A DNA stretch of 64,000 bases. Source: Salvator merianae. Lineage: Eukaryota; Chordata; Lepidosauria; Squamata; Teiidae. The position numbers and the translations under genes were made by a program. The stretch covers positions 1,570,189 to 1,634,188 of the forward strand of contig QVOM02000070.1 of the NCBI GenBank assembly GCA_003586115.2. Direction: 5' to 3'. The notes under the pieces were generated by a model that was not told where the DNA came from, did not search any database, and saw only the letters and a program-made list of their open reading frames with translations. Every line of letters starts with the position of its first letter. Within the stretch, counting starts at the first letter, position 1. Positions 10,855-22,622 of this stretch are shown in pieces.

Positions 10855-11232
10855 AGGTAATGCTTTTTCAAAGCACTAAAGGATCAGTGGTGCTTTCAAA
10901 TTGTGGTGCTGGAGAAAACTTTTGAGAGTTCCTTGGACTGCAAGGAGGTCAAGTCAGGTAATCAACCCTGACTGTCCATTGGAAGGACAAATACTGAAGC
11001 TAAATCTCAAACACTTTGGCCACATAATGAGAAGACAGGATCATTGGAAAAGATCCTGATGCTGGGAAGGATTGAAGGCAAGAAAAGAAAGGGACAGCAG
11101 AGGATGAGATGGTAAGATAGTGTTAGGGAGGCAATGAACATGAGCTTGTTAAAACTTCAGGAGTTACTGGAGAACAGAAGGGCCTGGTGTGCTATGGTCC
11201 ATGGTGTCATGAAGAGTCAGACATGAACAACT
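10855..11232 (+). mobile_element. BovB (RTE-clade) LINE 3' end
   Basis: The plus strand matches the well-known BovB 3' region, also present in ruminant BovB-derived SINEs: GGTGCTGGAGAAAACTTTTG, TCCTTGGACTGCAAGGAG, CATTGGAAAAGATCCTGATG, GACAGCAGAGGATGAGATGG and finally GTCATGAAGAGTCAGACATG. Translated in pieces it gives the BovB ORF2 C-terminus (HWKRS..CWEG; RRAWCAMVHGVMKSQT-like) with frameshifts. It is a truncated, inactive copy. BovB is abundant in squamates and in ruminants through horizontal transfer, which supports the organism call. Confidence 0.88.
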
Positions 11233-12141
11233 TGTAAGAAATATGTCTTCCTTTTTCACCTTTATGAAGTCTATTAACAAAATATTGTAGTTGCCTAGGG
11301 GATTTGGGATATTTGCAGCCACCCAGAGTCCTTCAAATGCTTCTTCTGTATGACATTGCCTCAAATATACCTCCTGTGAACTGAACATGGTTTCATCTAA
11401 GTAGGCCAGATGCCTCAAGAAAATGTCACAATAAGACCCTCACACTGTGCATTGTTCCATCTTTTTACTTGGAGAGGTATGCCATCTCTCAATGCGTAAA
11501 AGCCATAATTCCCCCCCCCCCAGCATTAGAGTTAGGGACTCAACCTCTTTGAATGTATTTAGGACTTCATCTACCCAGGTTTTCTCTTTTAGCCTTATGG
11601 AACTAATCTGTCAGCAGAACGCTGCCCACAGGAACCAATACAGTGGTCAGAATGCTGACTACAGACAGAAACTCTGGCTACTGAGTTGCCATTAAGCTAG
11701 CATGGTGTGATAAATGCCAGCCTGCTTTCAATGCTGCAGAAAGTGGTGTCCCAGGAGTTGTTTTCTCATAGCCTGGGAACTGGGGAAGGAAATAGCCTGC
11801 TGAGCAACCAAAGGAGGCTCTTTATTGTGGGTGTTGGTGCAGTCTTTATCTCTCTTTGTAACACTCTGAGAAGGTGGAGTATTGTGTCACAAAGAGCATG
11901 ATTGTGTACGGTTACGTTCCTTCCATCCAGGGGTGGGAGTGCAGCTTGTAGTAGAACATCTGCTTTTATGTCCTTGACATTTCCATGGAAGAAGGCAATA
12001 GCAATCCACTTCTGTATCTTTGCCAACAGAACTGCACAGAATATGTTAGTATATATGCACACTATTCTGTTTGATAATTAAACTGAGTCAGTGATGAAAA
12101 TGAGGTCACCTCCAGATGGTGCCAGAATATATCGCTATTTA

Positions 12142-12595
12142 GAGATATTCCAGACAAAAGCCCTTCTGGGAGAATGCTAGTTGCCCAGATGTCTGGGCAA
12201 CCATGTGGGGCAAGCGAAAGGCCTTACTTGGTCTGGAAGCTTGCTCTCATGATGTCACAGTGCATACATCTGGGTATCGAATACCCTGAAGTGTGCTATC
12301 ACTCCCATGCATGGATGTGTGGCTGCCATTTTAGGTCCTGTTTAGCCCTGCACATGCATGGTGGTCATTTCCAAAATGGCAGATCACACAAGCAGTCATT
12401 CAGACAGGTAAGTCCATCTGCTTTTTTTTTTTTTGTGGTAAAATCTGGGTTGGGAGTTGATTTTACTGCAATACCTTTATTGTGAGATATCGCTCCAATA
12501 TCCTGGGGCTATGCTGGGATTGCCACAGACATGTGTGACAATCCCAACATAGCCCCAGGATAATCCTGGGTTTTAGACCCTGTCTGGATGCAGCC
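12142..12595. mobile_element. Family E-related MITE
   Basis: The right end TGTCTGGATGCAGCC matches 2236-2352. The right part holds an inverted repeat (ATCCTGGGGCTATGCTGGGA / TCCCAACATAGCCCCAGGAT around 12498-12563) and there is a GTTGCCCAGATGTCTGGGCAAC palindrome (split GTTGCCCAGA/TCTGGGCAAC). The left end, CCAGACAAAAG, is degraded. Confidence 0.6.
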
Positions 12596-13855
12596 TCACA
12601 TTAGAATGATAAGACCATCATACTAGATCCAGAAGAACTTGTAAAAGTATATTCTGCTTCACTATCACTTGTTGCATGACCATTTAGAATACACAAACTA
12701 AAATGGTCACAGAGCTGAATCAATAAGTTTCCTGCAAAGCTTAATTTTTTTCATCCTTATAGTGCCTATTGCCAAAATGAAAACAGTCCTCTTTAGCAAA
12801 CAAATTTGGAAGTTTTGCACATAAACTATCATCGTTTGGACCACAACTGGCATTAAAGCCACCTGCAATTAGAAGGCTGCCTTTGGAAATATTAGTATAG
12901 TTGAATTTATGAATTGTTCTATTTTACCCCATGTGGTTGTATCTTAGGATTCAGCTTACATGTAAATAAACCTTTATGATTAGAAGATTAATACCTTTTA
13001 GTTTTAAATAAATGGCTAGAGCATAAGAGTTGCAATGTCCCACCATTGAGGCTTCAACCTTTAACTGAGGTCCTTTCTACACTTACCTGTAATCCTGCTC
13101 AGGAGCCTCCACAGTTGGCTTCTGGGCCTCATTGATCCACATGTTAGTGCAGATTTGTGAGACCACTCCTCTCCCCATTTGTACACTTTGCATTAGACAG
13201 AGTGTGATCCAGATCAGGGAGGCTTTGATTAGGATCACTGGTAGATCAATTTAAATTAGTCTACTGGTGGACAAGTGAACCCTGGTCCAGAACACAGAAG
13301 GCATGCAGAAGTCACACCTCCTGTATTCAGGACTAGTGAGGGATGCATTTCAGCAGCATGTCAAAGTGAGCCACCAAAAGGCAACCCCCAGAGGCTCTGA
13401 GGCAAGGAACTTTTGTCCAGACATGACATAAGTATGAACACATGTACCACCACCAGGCTGTCACAAGCAGCATGCATGTCTATGCTATCTGGTGATCTTA
13501 TATACATGATCTGCTCCAAACTTATCTACTGAATTTTCATACTCTCTCACGCATTTCAATATGCATACCATGCAATATTTATTTCTTCTCTAACAAGATA
13601 CATAGTAGAAGGTGTCTACCAGGACAGAAGGACTCAGTATTTTATTACACAGCTTGAATACCTCTTTCATCACAGCATCCTGATAAGCGCTAAGATGTTT
13701 GTCCAAAGAAGGGTAGATTTATGAGTTTCAGATTATACAGCTTTCGTACCATATTTGAGATTTTCTTGAGTTATCTCAACACAACTGCTAAAGATAGTTT
13801 AAAGTAATTTACTGCTTTAAATATGACTAAGAAAAGGCATCCACAGTTGTCTCCA

Positions 13856-13930
13856 GTGCAAATGCTCAGCAGAGTGCAAATGCTCAGCAGAAAAGAAAAG
13901 AAAAGAAAAGAAAAGAAAAGAAAAGAAAAG
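13856..13930 (+). repeat. 18-bp duplication followed by (AAAAG)n
   Basis: AGTGCAAATGCTCAGCAG is present twice in tandem, followed by about eight AAAAG units. Confidence 0.9.
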
Positions 13931-14039
13931 CAAAGCAGTCAAAAGTAGAATGCATCCTGCAAGAGGAAGAATTCGAAAAATTAATCTCATCTCTATGAGA
14001 ACACTCTACTCAGGAGGATTAAAATATTTTAATTCAAGA

Positions 14040-14245
14040 TAGATGCCTACATACTGCCTCCAGGTTGGAAAGTCAGGCAGGATGTCTGTAAAACCATTTG
14101 TGAGGAGTCAAGAGCAGGTGAAGGTTTTTCCTTTGTCTTCTGCTTGAGATGCCCAGAAGCAATTGGTGGGCCACTGTGTGAAACAGAATGCTGGACTAGA
14201 TGGACTGTGGCTTGATCCAGCAAGTCTCCTCTTATGTTCTTATGT
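14040..14245 (+). repeat. CR1-like LINE 3' unit
   Basis: Short interspersed unit: GATGCCTACATACTGCCTCC, GGAGTCAAGAGCAGGTGAAG, GCTGGACTAGATGGACTGTG, ending at CTCTTATGTTCTTATGTT. The same block occurs at 52845-53130, 56640-56930 and twice in 58030-58490, and at the start of the minus-strand CR1-like element at 16790. It is therefore probably a 3' terminal LINE fragment. Confidence 0.6.
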
Positions 14246-15006
14246 TACCTCCACTACAAACACTCAAGCCCGGATAAGGACACAGACACAAGAATCAGAT
14301 CTACTGCATATTCTCTCAAACCATGTGTATTTAACCACAAAGACTATGCTTGGGAAAGTTAGAAAGCAAACTAGATTCTTTTAAAACTGGCCTGAATTCT
14401 TTAGTGAAAGAAATGGGAGCAAATTAAGCTGCATAAAGGAGACTGTGACTTTAAATCTTTATCCAAATAAGGAGCTTCTTCCAAAATGTTACTAGAAAGC
14501 CCAAGCAAAAGAGTGGACTTGTCCATCAAAAAAAATCAAATTGCTCTCTATATAGGGAAAAATAACCTAAATTACAAACATTGGGAAGTTTTAGAGCCAT
14601 CTGTTTATCCATCAGCCGTCTCTTGAAATTAAACATCAGGTGGATTTACAGACGTACGCCCAGCTATTTAATGTGTTTCCCTTCTCTATATTAAATGTTA
14701 TTTTTAGCAGAGCTAAAATACCATTAGGATTGCTGTACCTGCACAAATGCTTTGTGGAATATGATATAATGGTTTAAGTATTTAAAGATTTAACTCTTAC
14801 TTCTTTGTACTCCTTCAAGAAAAATGTGTTTCAGATATCAGAACCTTTTTCACAGAGCCACTCTAGTAAACAGCCAATTACAAAATCTGATGACCATGTT
14901 CAAAAAACCAAAAATAAGACTTCCCCAGACAAAAAACAAAGCAGAGACAATTCAAAACAACATAAGGCACAATCTCCCATCTCATTGAAAGACAGAGAGG
15001 ATATAC

Positions 15007-15122
15007 TGTTAATGAAGGAGGAATTTGATAATAATAGTGATTCAAGAATGTAATGTAAACTGTAATTTTATATATTTGAAGTACAAGAACAATAAAATAT
15101 GTTAAAATTAAAAAAAAGAAAA
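15007..15122 (+). mobile_element. Very short 5'-truncated L1 tail with 20-bp target duplication
   Basis: A 116-bp insert bounded by identical 20-bp repeats at 14987-15006 and 15123-15142. It ends AACAATAAAATATG, then an A-rich tail, like the end of the L1 at 45242-47174. Long matching direct repeats and an A-rich 3' end are the signature of target-primed reverse transcription with extreme 5' truncation. Confidence 0.75.
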
Positions 15123-16348
15123 GAAAGACAGAGAGGATATACAAGAAATTGATTAGGTTTTTAGTGATATTGATACCACTTGGATTAAGGCTACATATGA
15201 GTTTAAAGGCATGGTCCAACACTGTAAATTTAATCTGTACTGGAAGTGTACAAGGACTGAATTCGTCTTCTGATTGTTTCCACATTTGCATTTTAACACG
15301 GCCTTAATTCGGACTTGCTTGTTCTCACACTGATGTTTCCCGTGCTTGGCACGGGGAAACCGTACCTCTTCTGCCTCGACCCCTTGCCAGATTCCCCTCC
15401 CTCTGCAGTCAGTGATTGGCTGCAGTCCCAACGTTCAAATCTTGACTTTACAGAGATGAGCAAGTCAAGCTCCGCCCTCCATATGTCCCCACTGCTGCAT
15501 CACAACATGGATTCACTTGGCGGCGTTACTAGTCATTCATCATTTGCTCCTTCTCCCTCTCCAGCCTGTATTTACACAAGCAAAACTTTAATACCACATG
15601 GAGCACACAATAAAGCTTTTTAAAGGGCAGAAGGTGATTTCCGCTCCATTGCAATTGCACTTTTGTGCAATTGTGCAATTTAAGAGTAGCGCAAAAGGAG
15701 GGAGAGGTCCGTATAGTGTAGTTAATGGCCAGCAATGGTCTCTGCCTCCCCCCAAGACATCCACAGTGGCATGTGCCCAACTATTTAGCTGTGTGTTGCA
15801 CATGGTGAAACTGATACTGAGTGGGTTCTTTCTTGGGGCAAGAGGACTGCACCCCCAAACAGGTGCTGTCTCTTTATGGTTTAATCAGCAGACAGAAGTG
15901 GAGGAAGCCTTTAATTTCTTTCTTGTAGTGTCGAATGGGGAATAAAGGAAGAGAAAGGACAGCAGTTTAGCAAAGTGAAACAGAGGATGGCTTTCTTTTC
16001 TCCTGGAAGCGGGGGAAGGGAGGATAAGGGAGGTGGTAGGAACTACTGTGATTCCTGCCCACCCACAAAGTCTGTCATTGGATGGCAGGAAATGAGCAGC
16101 CCTCCCTCTGCACGCCCCCGAAAAAGTACAGTCCCTCCCAAATAGTCTCCTCCTGCGTTCCCACATTGCAAAGTAAAGTGGGCTAGCGATCTGGAATGGC
16201 TTGAGAACTCATTTAATCCAAATGCAAAGTAATCCGGATCTCACCAATTTAGTCCATAAAATCTACGGAAAGGCAAGATCATGTCTGGCCAGTGGGAACT
16301 GAAGACGGCCTGTAAACTGATTAAATGCCATGTCAGAATGCAGCCTAA

Positions 16349-16780
16349 GAGTCTTTTCACACTTACCATAAGAATAGTCCAGTGCAAAAGAGAGAGGCTC
16401 TGTCCCCTCCCTGGGTCACTCCAACACATTGGGATGGAGTGTAGCCTGGTCTAGGTGGCCAAAATGGCCACTTAAGTGGAGATACCAGTGGGACTTTTTA
16501 AAGAGGTCTACCAGTGACTAAGGTGCCACTAGACCGGCCCAGGGAGGCATGTGGAAGACTGCATTCTTGCCTGTTCTAGTTTAACAGGGGGACCCATTTT
16601 AGTGGCAAACCAAATTGTGCTGCCAAAATGGATCCTCAAGGGGAACTGAGGCTAGGAAATTCAGTCTCTGAAAATCATGCTATCTCTGGAGCCAACATGG
16701 GGCGTTATCCTGGGACAGCCTTCCAAATTCAGAAGGCTTATCCCAGGACTGTGGAGCTGTTACTGCCGCAGGAATGCATC
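16349..16780. mobile_element. Family C foldback MITE
   Basis: Starts GAGTCTTTTCACACTTACC. It has AATAGTCCAGTGCAAAAGAG, GTGGCCAAAATGGCCACTTA, GGGGGACCCATTTTAGTGGC paired with GCTGCCAAAATGGATCCTC, and GGGACAGCCTTCCAAATTC. The right end runs into CR1-like sequence. Confidence 0.5.
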
Positions 16781-16789
16781 TAGACTGGC

Positions 16790-17800
16790 TCAGTTCTGCT
16801 GGACCAGGCCAATAAAGAAATGCAGAAATGGCCTGCCAGTTGCTTCTGGGAATTCTCAAGCAGAAGACAAGTGCAAAACCTCCCCCTGCTGTCGATTCCC
16901 TGGAAAGGACCTTTAGAAGCAACCTGCCTGTCTCTCCAACCTGGAAGCAGTATTTAGGCATCAATTGTAGTAGCCACTGATATACCTGCCCTCCACGAAT
17001 TTGTCTAACCCTTTCTTAAAGCTATCCAGGCTAGTAGTTGTCACCATATCTTCTGGTAGTAAATTCCACAGACTGATGACTCTCTGTTGAAAAAATACTT
17101 CCCCTTGCCAATCCTAACTCTCCAGCCCATTAACTTCATAGAGTGGTCCTGATTCTAGAGTTATGTGATAGAGAAAAGAATTTTTTTCACAATAATTTTT
17201 TCTCATTCCCATTTTGCACACTGTGCATGATTTTATAAGCTTCCCTCAGGTCACTTCTTAAACACCATATTTCAAGGCTAAAGAGGCCTAGATGTTGCAG
17301 GTTTATTTTGTAAGGGAAGTGTTCTAGACCCTTGCTCATTCTGTTTGTCCTTTTCTAACTTTTTCCAGTTCCAGATGTGGTGACCAGAATTGTATAGTAT
17401 ATAATATTCCAAATGTGGTCTCACCATAGATTTATAAAGAGGCACAATTATACGTGTCAACTTATTTTCTATTCCTTTCCTAATTACTCTAGCGTTCAAT
17501 TTACTTTTTTCACTGCTGCTCTACACTGGGTTGACACAACTGAGCTGTACACTAGAACCCCAAGATCCCTTCCTTGATCTGTCTCAGAAAGCTTAGCCCT
17601 TATCAGTTTATAGTTGTAATTGGGGTTCTTTGCTCCAATGTTCATTGTTTTGCATTTGCTGAGATTGAATAGCAGTTGCTACTTCGTTGCCCACTCATTT
17701 GATGTCAACGGATCCTTCTGAAGCTCTTCACAGTCTCTTTCAATTTGTAGGGCTCTGAATAGGCTACTTAGTGGACTACCTCTCCTGTCACAGAGTCTAC
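16790..17800 (-). mobile_element. CR1-like LINE 3' portion
   Basis: Minus-strand LINE sequence. A translated piece (17278-17499) reads IRKGIENKLTRIIVPLYKSMVRPHLEY, the end of the reverse transcriptase region in CR1-type elements, split here by writing: IRKGIENKL then IIVPLYKSMVRPHLEY. Towards 16800 the sequence matches the short 3' units seen elsewhere (GCTGGACTAGATGG and the 'CTCTAAAGG' block). It lies about 450 bp beyond the 3' end of dispanin copy B. It is interrupted by stops and inactive. Confidence 0.65.
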
Positions 17801-18026
17801 AAGATAATTAAAGCTATCAGAGAAGATCCTCTGGGGGTACCACAGTTTACTGAATATCATCTTGCAGTGGGCTTTTTTTGATGGTGGTATCTACCCTTTG
17901 AAATTTTGTCTCCTTTGATGTTCATAAGGCACTATGCTTACATCTTTTAAACAGGCCTTCCCAGTGTGTGAATGGTTTTCCTTTTTTCACCCACTGTTTT
18001 CCTTGGTGTTTTAATGCACTGATCAT

Positions 18027-18032
18027 TTTATT
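18027..18032 (-). promoter_or_regulatory. Candidate poly(A) signal, copy B
   Basis: AATAAA on the minus strand, about 220 bp beyond the copy B stop codon. The surrounding 3' flank (about 18060-18180) aligns with the 3' flank of copy A, which fits a shared 3' UTR. The hexamer is common by chance in AT-rich DNA, so the call rests mainly on position. Confidence 0.4.
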
Positions 18033-18252
18033 GTAAAATTTTTTGAGATTATTTTATAACAAATGGCAAGTGTATATCATTTGATCTGGATGCCACATCA
18101 CAAATCTAGCAATTGGTAAATGTCTCAGCATGGCTTCCAATGCAGCCTTCACACAAGTCTGCAGCACGTGGCCTTCTGTAATGATTCAAAGCACAAGAGC
18201 TCTAAACCGGCTTTCTTTCATTTGTCCAGTCATGGCAGTGGGATGAGGCTCC

Positions 18253-18426
18253 TTAGGGTCTGTAGGTTCTCCGGAAGATTGTTGTAGTACTTGAAAGCAC
18301 CACAAGGATGGTGTAAAGGACCAGGAAAAAAACCCCCACACTGAGAGCGATGTAGGCAAACTTGTTTGCCTGTCTGGAGTATTTCTTAGCAGCTGTGAGG
18401 TTTCCAGCTTGGTTGGCTTCTCTTGT
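18253..18426 (-). CDS. CD225/dispanin gene copy B, exon 2
   Basis: Second coding exon of copy B, from 18426 to the TAA at 18253-18255 (57 residues plus stop). The acceptor is a pyrimidine-rich tract ending CCTGCAG. It begins TREANQAGN and continues TAAKKYSRQA, the basic-polar loop with the Gly/Ala/Ser pattern typical of the second half of CD225 domains. A hydrophobic segment of about 22 residues then ends in a Ser/Thr-rich stretch and a basic tail (FRRTYRP). The phase-0 junction falls directly after the VFSVK-type end of exon 1, where IFITM genes also split. A candidate poly(A) signal lies about 220 bp downstream. The exon looks functional, with no stop or frameshift. Confidence 0.83.
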   Translation of the reverse strand, partial: TREANQAGNLTAAKKYSRQANKFAYIALSVGVFFLVLYTILVVLSSTTTIFRRTYRP

Positions 18427-19204
18427 CTGCAGGTAAAGACAGATAAGAAAGTATTTAGAGAATAGGCGTGTGCACACAAAGCCATCTCCAGTATATGGTG
18501 GGTGATCCCCAAGCAGCTGGCCATGTGCTTGCAAACAAAAGCCCTTTCTCATTCAGACAGCCAGGCACACATCAGCAGTTGTGTGGCCTCAGTCTGGGAC
18601 TCAGCACTGCAAGATTCTTTTCATCACTTGTACCATTTTATTGGCAAATACATACAGCTTGCTTACAATGGGCAAGAAACCACAGGAGAACATTTCTGAC
18701 TGTATAAGCTGCTGAGCAATAGAACAATCTGTCTCAGTCAGTCATGGATTCCTTTTGCTGCCAGTTTTTAATTATAAGGTGCATGGACATCTGTTAGAGA
18801 TTGTTTGGCACAGGAGTGCTGAAACTGGGGCTCTCCAGATGTTGCTAAATGACAGCATCCCTCTTTTCTTGCCATTGGTGGGCTGGATGAGGCTGATGGG
18901 AGTTTCAGTTCAGCAACATCTGGAGGCCAACAATTTGAGCACCCCGGTTTAGCAGATTCCTGCCCACTGAGCAGAAGGATGGATGGATGAGATCGCTAAG
19001 GCCTTTCCAGCTCCTGCATTCTGCCATTATGCGATTCTATGGTAGGGCTGCCTTATTCTAGGCAGCAATTTGGGTGAACTACATGCAATGCTTCACCACA
19101 GTTCTTCACTTTCCTCTCATGGTTGGTACACCATCAGTCAGAACATCTTGCTTTGGAGGCCATCCAGCACTGTTGGCTACTAACCCAGAGCTTCTGGTTC
19201 AGCA

Positions 19205-19617
19205 CCTTTTTTGCACTTACTGATAGTCCAGTATAGTGTAGGGGCTTTCCCTCTTCTGGGTGTGAGCTAGAGAGGCCCTGCCCCATACACTCTGCTAGTA
19301 TGCTGCATCAGCATTGCATACAGCATGGACTGATCTAAAATGGCCAAACTGGCCACTTATATCTGGACACTGGTGGACCTGTTTTTTTCAGGTTTACTGG
19401 TATTCCAGGGATGGCTAGACTGGCCCAGGGAAGTATGTGGAGGCGCCGATGCCTCCCTGTTCTGGTTTAGCAGAGGGAAGCATCTGGGTGGTGCATCATA
19501 TTGCATTGCCCAATGGGTCCCCCTAGGCATCCAAAGGCATCCTAGGCATCTATCAGAATCTTCATGTGAGATTTGGAGCAGCGCAAAGCAGCATGGAACT
19601 TGTCCCAAAATGTTGGC
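19205..19617. mobile_element. Family C foldback MITE (intron of copy B)
   Basis: TTTTGCACTTACTGATAGTC at the left, then AATGGCCAAACTGGCCACTT, CACTGGTGGACCTG..CAGGTTTACTGG arms and ATTGCCCAATGGGTCCCCC. It continues directly into the family A segment at 19620. Confidence 0.5.
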
Positions 19618-19619
19618 TG

Positions 19620-19903
19620 TTTTTGCACTTTCCACATGTAGCCTGATTGTGCGGCCCCAATCGCACAGGTGCAATTGGGTTCTCACACCACTTGGAGCGC
19701 TCCAACCACAGTCAAGTGTGAATGCACCCTACCAGGATTGTAGCCTCCTGGTAGGTTTGTGGAGCACTAATTAGTGCTCTAGTGGTATCCTCAATTGGGA
19801 GCAGATGAAGACTGCTTCTGGCCATTTGAGCCTCTGTAAAGTGTGGAAGCACTTTGCTAGCAAGCATGCTTGATACTTGCTAGGCCAAAGTGCAGACAGG
19901 CCC
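19620..19903. mobile_element. Family A foldback MITE, reverse orientation (intron of copy B)
   Basis: The right end CCAAAGTGCAGACAGGCCC is the complement of the family A left end. It carries GCTAGCAAGCATGCTTGATAC, GCACTAATTAGTGC and a CTACCAGGATTGTAGCCTCCTGGTAG hairpin. It abuts a family C segment at 19205-19617. Confidence 0.55.
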
Positions 19904-20214
19904 AGGTTGTCCAAGTGCATGCAGCATTTTTCTGCGACAGAGGGACTGCTCCATCTGAGAATGATTCCTCTAGGAACCGTTCCAGCTTCCCCTAGATTAT
20001 TGCAAAAATAATCTAGGTTAAATTAGAGGAGCTTCCCATTAACGAATACTGTAGGAAAAAAACTTTTAAGCTGGTTCAGGTCAGCAACTCTGTTCTGTAG
20101 TTCCTCTTTGCCACAGGGTTCGCTTGGCTGCGAAAGGAGGCAGAAAGGAAGAAGCAAAAGGATCTGCATGGTGCTTTACAGTCCCATAAGCCGGGCCACA
20201 ACTCTGCTTATTGG

Positions 20215-20420
20215 AATAGGATGCCCTCACTGTCCCAAGAAGACATCTGCTGCCACCCTGTCTCCACTTTTGGTGGCATCAGGTGCCTTCAAAATGGCTG
20301 CATGGGCCATTATCTGGCACAATTACTTGCCGAGGTGCCTTTGTTACAGGGTGGATTCTTCCCATTCTGCACGGAGGTGCTGAGGAAAATGGTATCTCCT
20401 TTCTCCAAAATGGAGATGGG
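20215..20420. repeat. Unclassified repeat with an inverted relative at 41740-41980
   Basis: The complement of this segment (GTGCAGAATGGGAAGAATCC ... AAGTGGAGACAGGGTGGCAG) resembles 41740-41980 (GTGCAGGATGGGAAGAGTCC ... AAATGGAGACAGGGCAACAG) with indels. Open frames here are not coding on this evidence. Confidence 0.45.
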
Positions 20421-21304
20421 GAGATGGCCACAGATAGGATGCCTCATCCATCCACCCCGAATGAAGCCACCTCTACTTTGCAGCAGAAGATAGTGCACTG
20501 GCAGGGTGCAGGTCTGGACAAACCTGTAGATAATCAGCTGCCGTCCCACTAAAAGCCCTCCCCAGAGAGCTGTAAATGGTGAGCAGGAGTAAGTGTTCCC
20601 CAAAGTGCTTCCTCCTACTCTTCTGGCAGTTGCTTCATCACCATGATGCCATTTGAGCAAACCTACTGTGTCTTCTGTCATTGTTGCTTTTGGTGGCCAG
20701 AGCTGGTCACACCCAGGAGATGACCCTGGGGGCTCATGGGATGTCTCAGTCAGTGACAACTTTGGTTTGCTAGGGATGCCAAGAGGCTTGCAGGCAGTAC
20801 ATCACCTCAGATACAATACTTCATGCATAGTGCTCGACCTTACAGCAATTTCCAGCAGTGTTATCGTAAGCATGCCACTGGGGAACTTTATGCAAATCCT
20901 GCCAGTGAGGACACAGCAAAAGAGATTTCCAGAAAGTTTATGCTTAAAAAGGAAAGGGGAAATAAAATAGGGACAGAGAGGGAAGGGAGTGAAACTATTG
21001 CAGGATAAAGGTAAGTCCCAAACACTACCAAACTTGAGTGGAAATTCAGACGTGAGAATGGGTGTCCTATTTCCTTCTATATTTTTCACAAATATGCTGA
21101 TCTTTGCCACAGACTGGGGTAAACTGTGTTGCTTTTTTCTGCCCATAACAGCCTTTTGCACCCAGGCTGGGAAGTATGATCCTGCATGGTGCGTAACATT
21201 CTAATCTAGTTTTCACATAGAAAATCTAATTGTCCTATTTTAATTACAGAAATTAGCCCAATGATTTTAGCATACTGGTGAGTGTGAGAGAGCGCTTGTA
21301 AAGT

Positions 21305-21630
21305 TGTTTTATTTATTTATTTATTTATTTGTAAAGCTGCCTGATAACTGAGGTTCTCTGAGTGGCTTACAATCAAAAGGTAGAAACACATAAAATATAT
21401 AAAAGCAGCATAATTAAAACGATATGATCAAAATAATAAAATACAAACAGATTTAAAAATGATACAGCCAGGCCTATTTCTAAAAACACTGGGTAAATAA
21501 AAAAAGTCTTCATGTGGTGTGCAAAAGCATACAGGGGAAGTGTCAGGTAGGCCTCTGGGGTGGGGGGCTGTTCTACAACCAAGATGCCACCACTAAGAAG
21601 GCATTTTTCCTTATAGATGTCTGATTTATT
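21305..21630 (-). mobile_element. L2-like LINE 3' end in the intron of copy B
   Basis: The plus strand starts with a (TTTA)n run, then GCTGCCTGATAACTGAGG and GTGGCTTACAATCAAAAGG, the reverse of an L2-type 3' UTR. It continues through a region ending AAGAAGGCATTTTTCCTTAT. The far end aligns with 8390-8480 in copy A, so the L2 insertion is older than the gene duplication. Confidence 0.55.
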
Positions 21631-22326
21631 TCATTTGGTTACATAGAGTTACATATACATGAGGAATCCTGGACATGTGGTGAATTCACTGGTTGGGTAG
21701 GGAAATTGTGCTTTGCTGATCACGTGACAGGTCAGATTTTAGGGGAAAATATCACCCAATCTGGTCTGACTCCCTTGATGTGTGTGACATAGAGGAAGCC
21801 CTGAACAGAGTGGGTTCCCCTTTAAGATCTCTTCGGACTCTTATGTTATAGGATTCTAACAGGTATGTGCTATGTGACAAGGCACAGGAGTCTGCATGTG
21901 GAAAAGCCACGCAAAGAAATGATTTCTTGCTAGCACATGGCAGCACATTCTGAATGACCTTCTTCCAAATGTAACGTGCATGGCAGCTATGATCCTTTGT
22001 TAAAGAGTAACCTGATTAGTTTACACTCCCAGTTGAATAGATTACTGCATATCAGTAAACCCTTGATAAAATCGGCAATGCCTGGGCTTCAAACCTGAAT
22101 ATCTGAGAGGCAAGCATTAGCTCAGATAAAGGTTCTAGGTATAGGAAAGGGAGTTTAGTCTAGGAAAATAGATGTAACAATAAACTATTCTGTAACCAGA
22201 CGCCCAATTTTTGCCCTAGCAGAAGCATGTAGGTATCCCTTCGACATTATGGCCTAAGAACAAATGCGCATTTTAGCAAGCTTGCACTTTCCACAACATC
22301 ACTTAGTGCATATGCATTTGTTCTAG

Positions 22327-22622
22327 AAATGCGCACAACTGAAATTGGCTGTTTGGATCAAATTGAACCCAACACACCTTTGGTTCAAATTCAAACACTT
22401 TCTTCAAGTGTTTGGTTCAAACACAAATGTTCTGAACACCTTCAAACTCATATCCAAGAGGATGTGCTTGTTAGGCTTCTCTGGACACGCCTTTGAACTT
22501 CCAGCTCAAATCTGAATTCTATTTTCAGGGTGGCAGGATGTTTGGTTCAATCTCAAATCTTTTGAACACCCATGTTCGATTCAAACAGGTTGAACCTGGA
22601 CCAGTTTAGAATATCTCTAGTT
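22327..22622. mobile_element. Possible hAT-like MITE in the intron of copy B
   Basis: Begins TAGAAATGCGCACAACTGAA and ends near TAGAATATCTCTA. The interior has dense GGTTCAAA/TTTGAACC-type motifs (GGTTCAAATTCAAACAC, GATTCAAACAGGTTGAACC), a style seen in hAT MITEs. No good 8-bp target duplication was found. Confidence 0.4.

Larger units (their letters stand above)
12596..16348. other. Mostly unassigned, between the two dispanin loci
   Basis: Holds the features listed separately (13856, 14040, 15007). 13070-13440 resembles a foldback element (CCTTTCTACACTTACCTG at the left). 15185-16345 has loosely matching ends (AGGCTACATA / GAATGCAGCCT) and may be a larger element, not demonstrated. Confidence 0.4.

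Noticed and set aside
14805..15053. 82-residue Lys/Ser-rich frame that might recall L1 ORF1
   Set aside because: Its end is supplied by the L1 tail insertion at 15007, and the rest has no recognisable domain.
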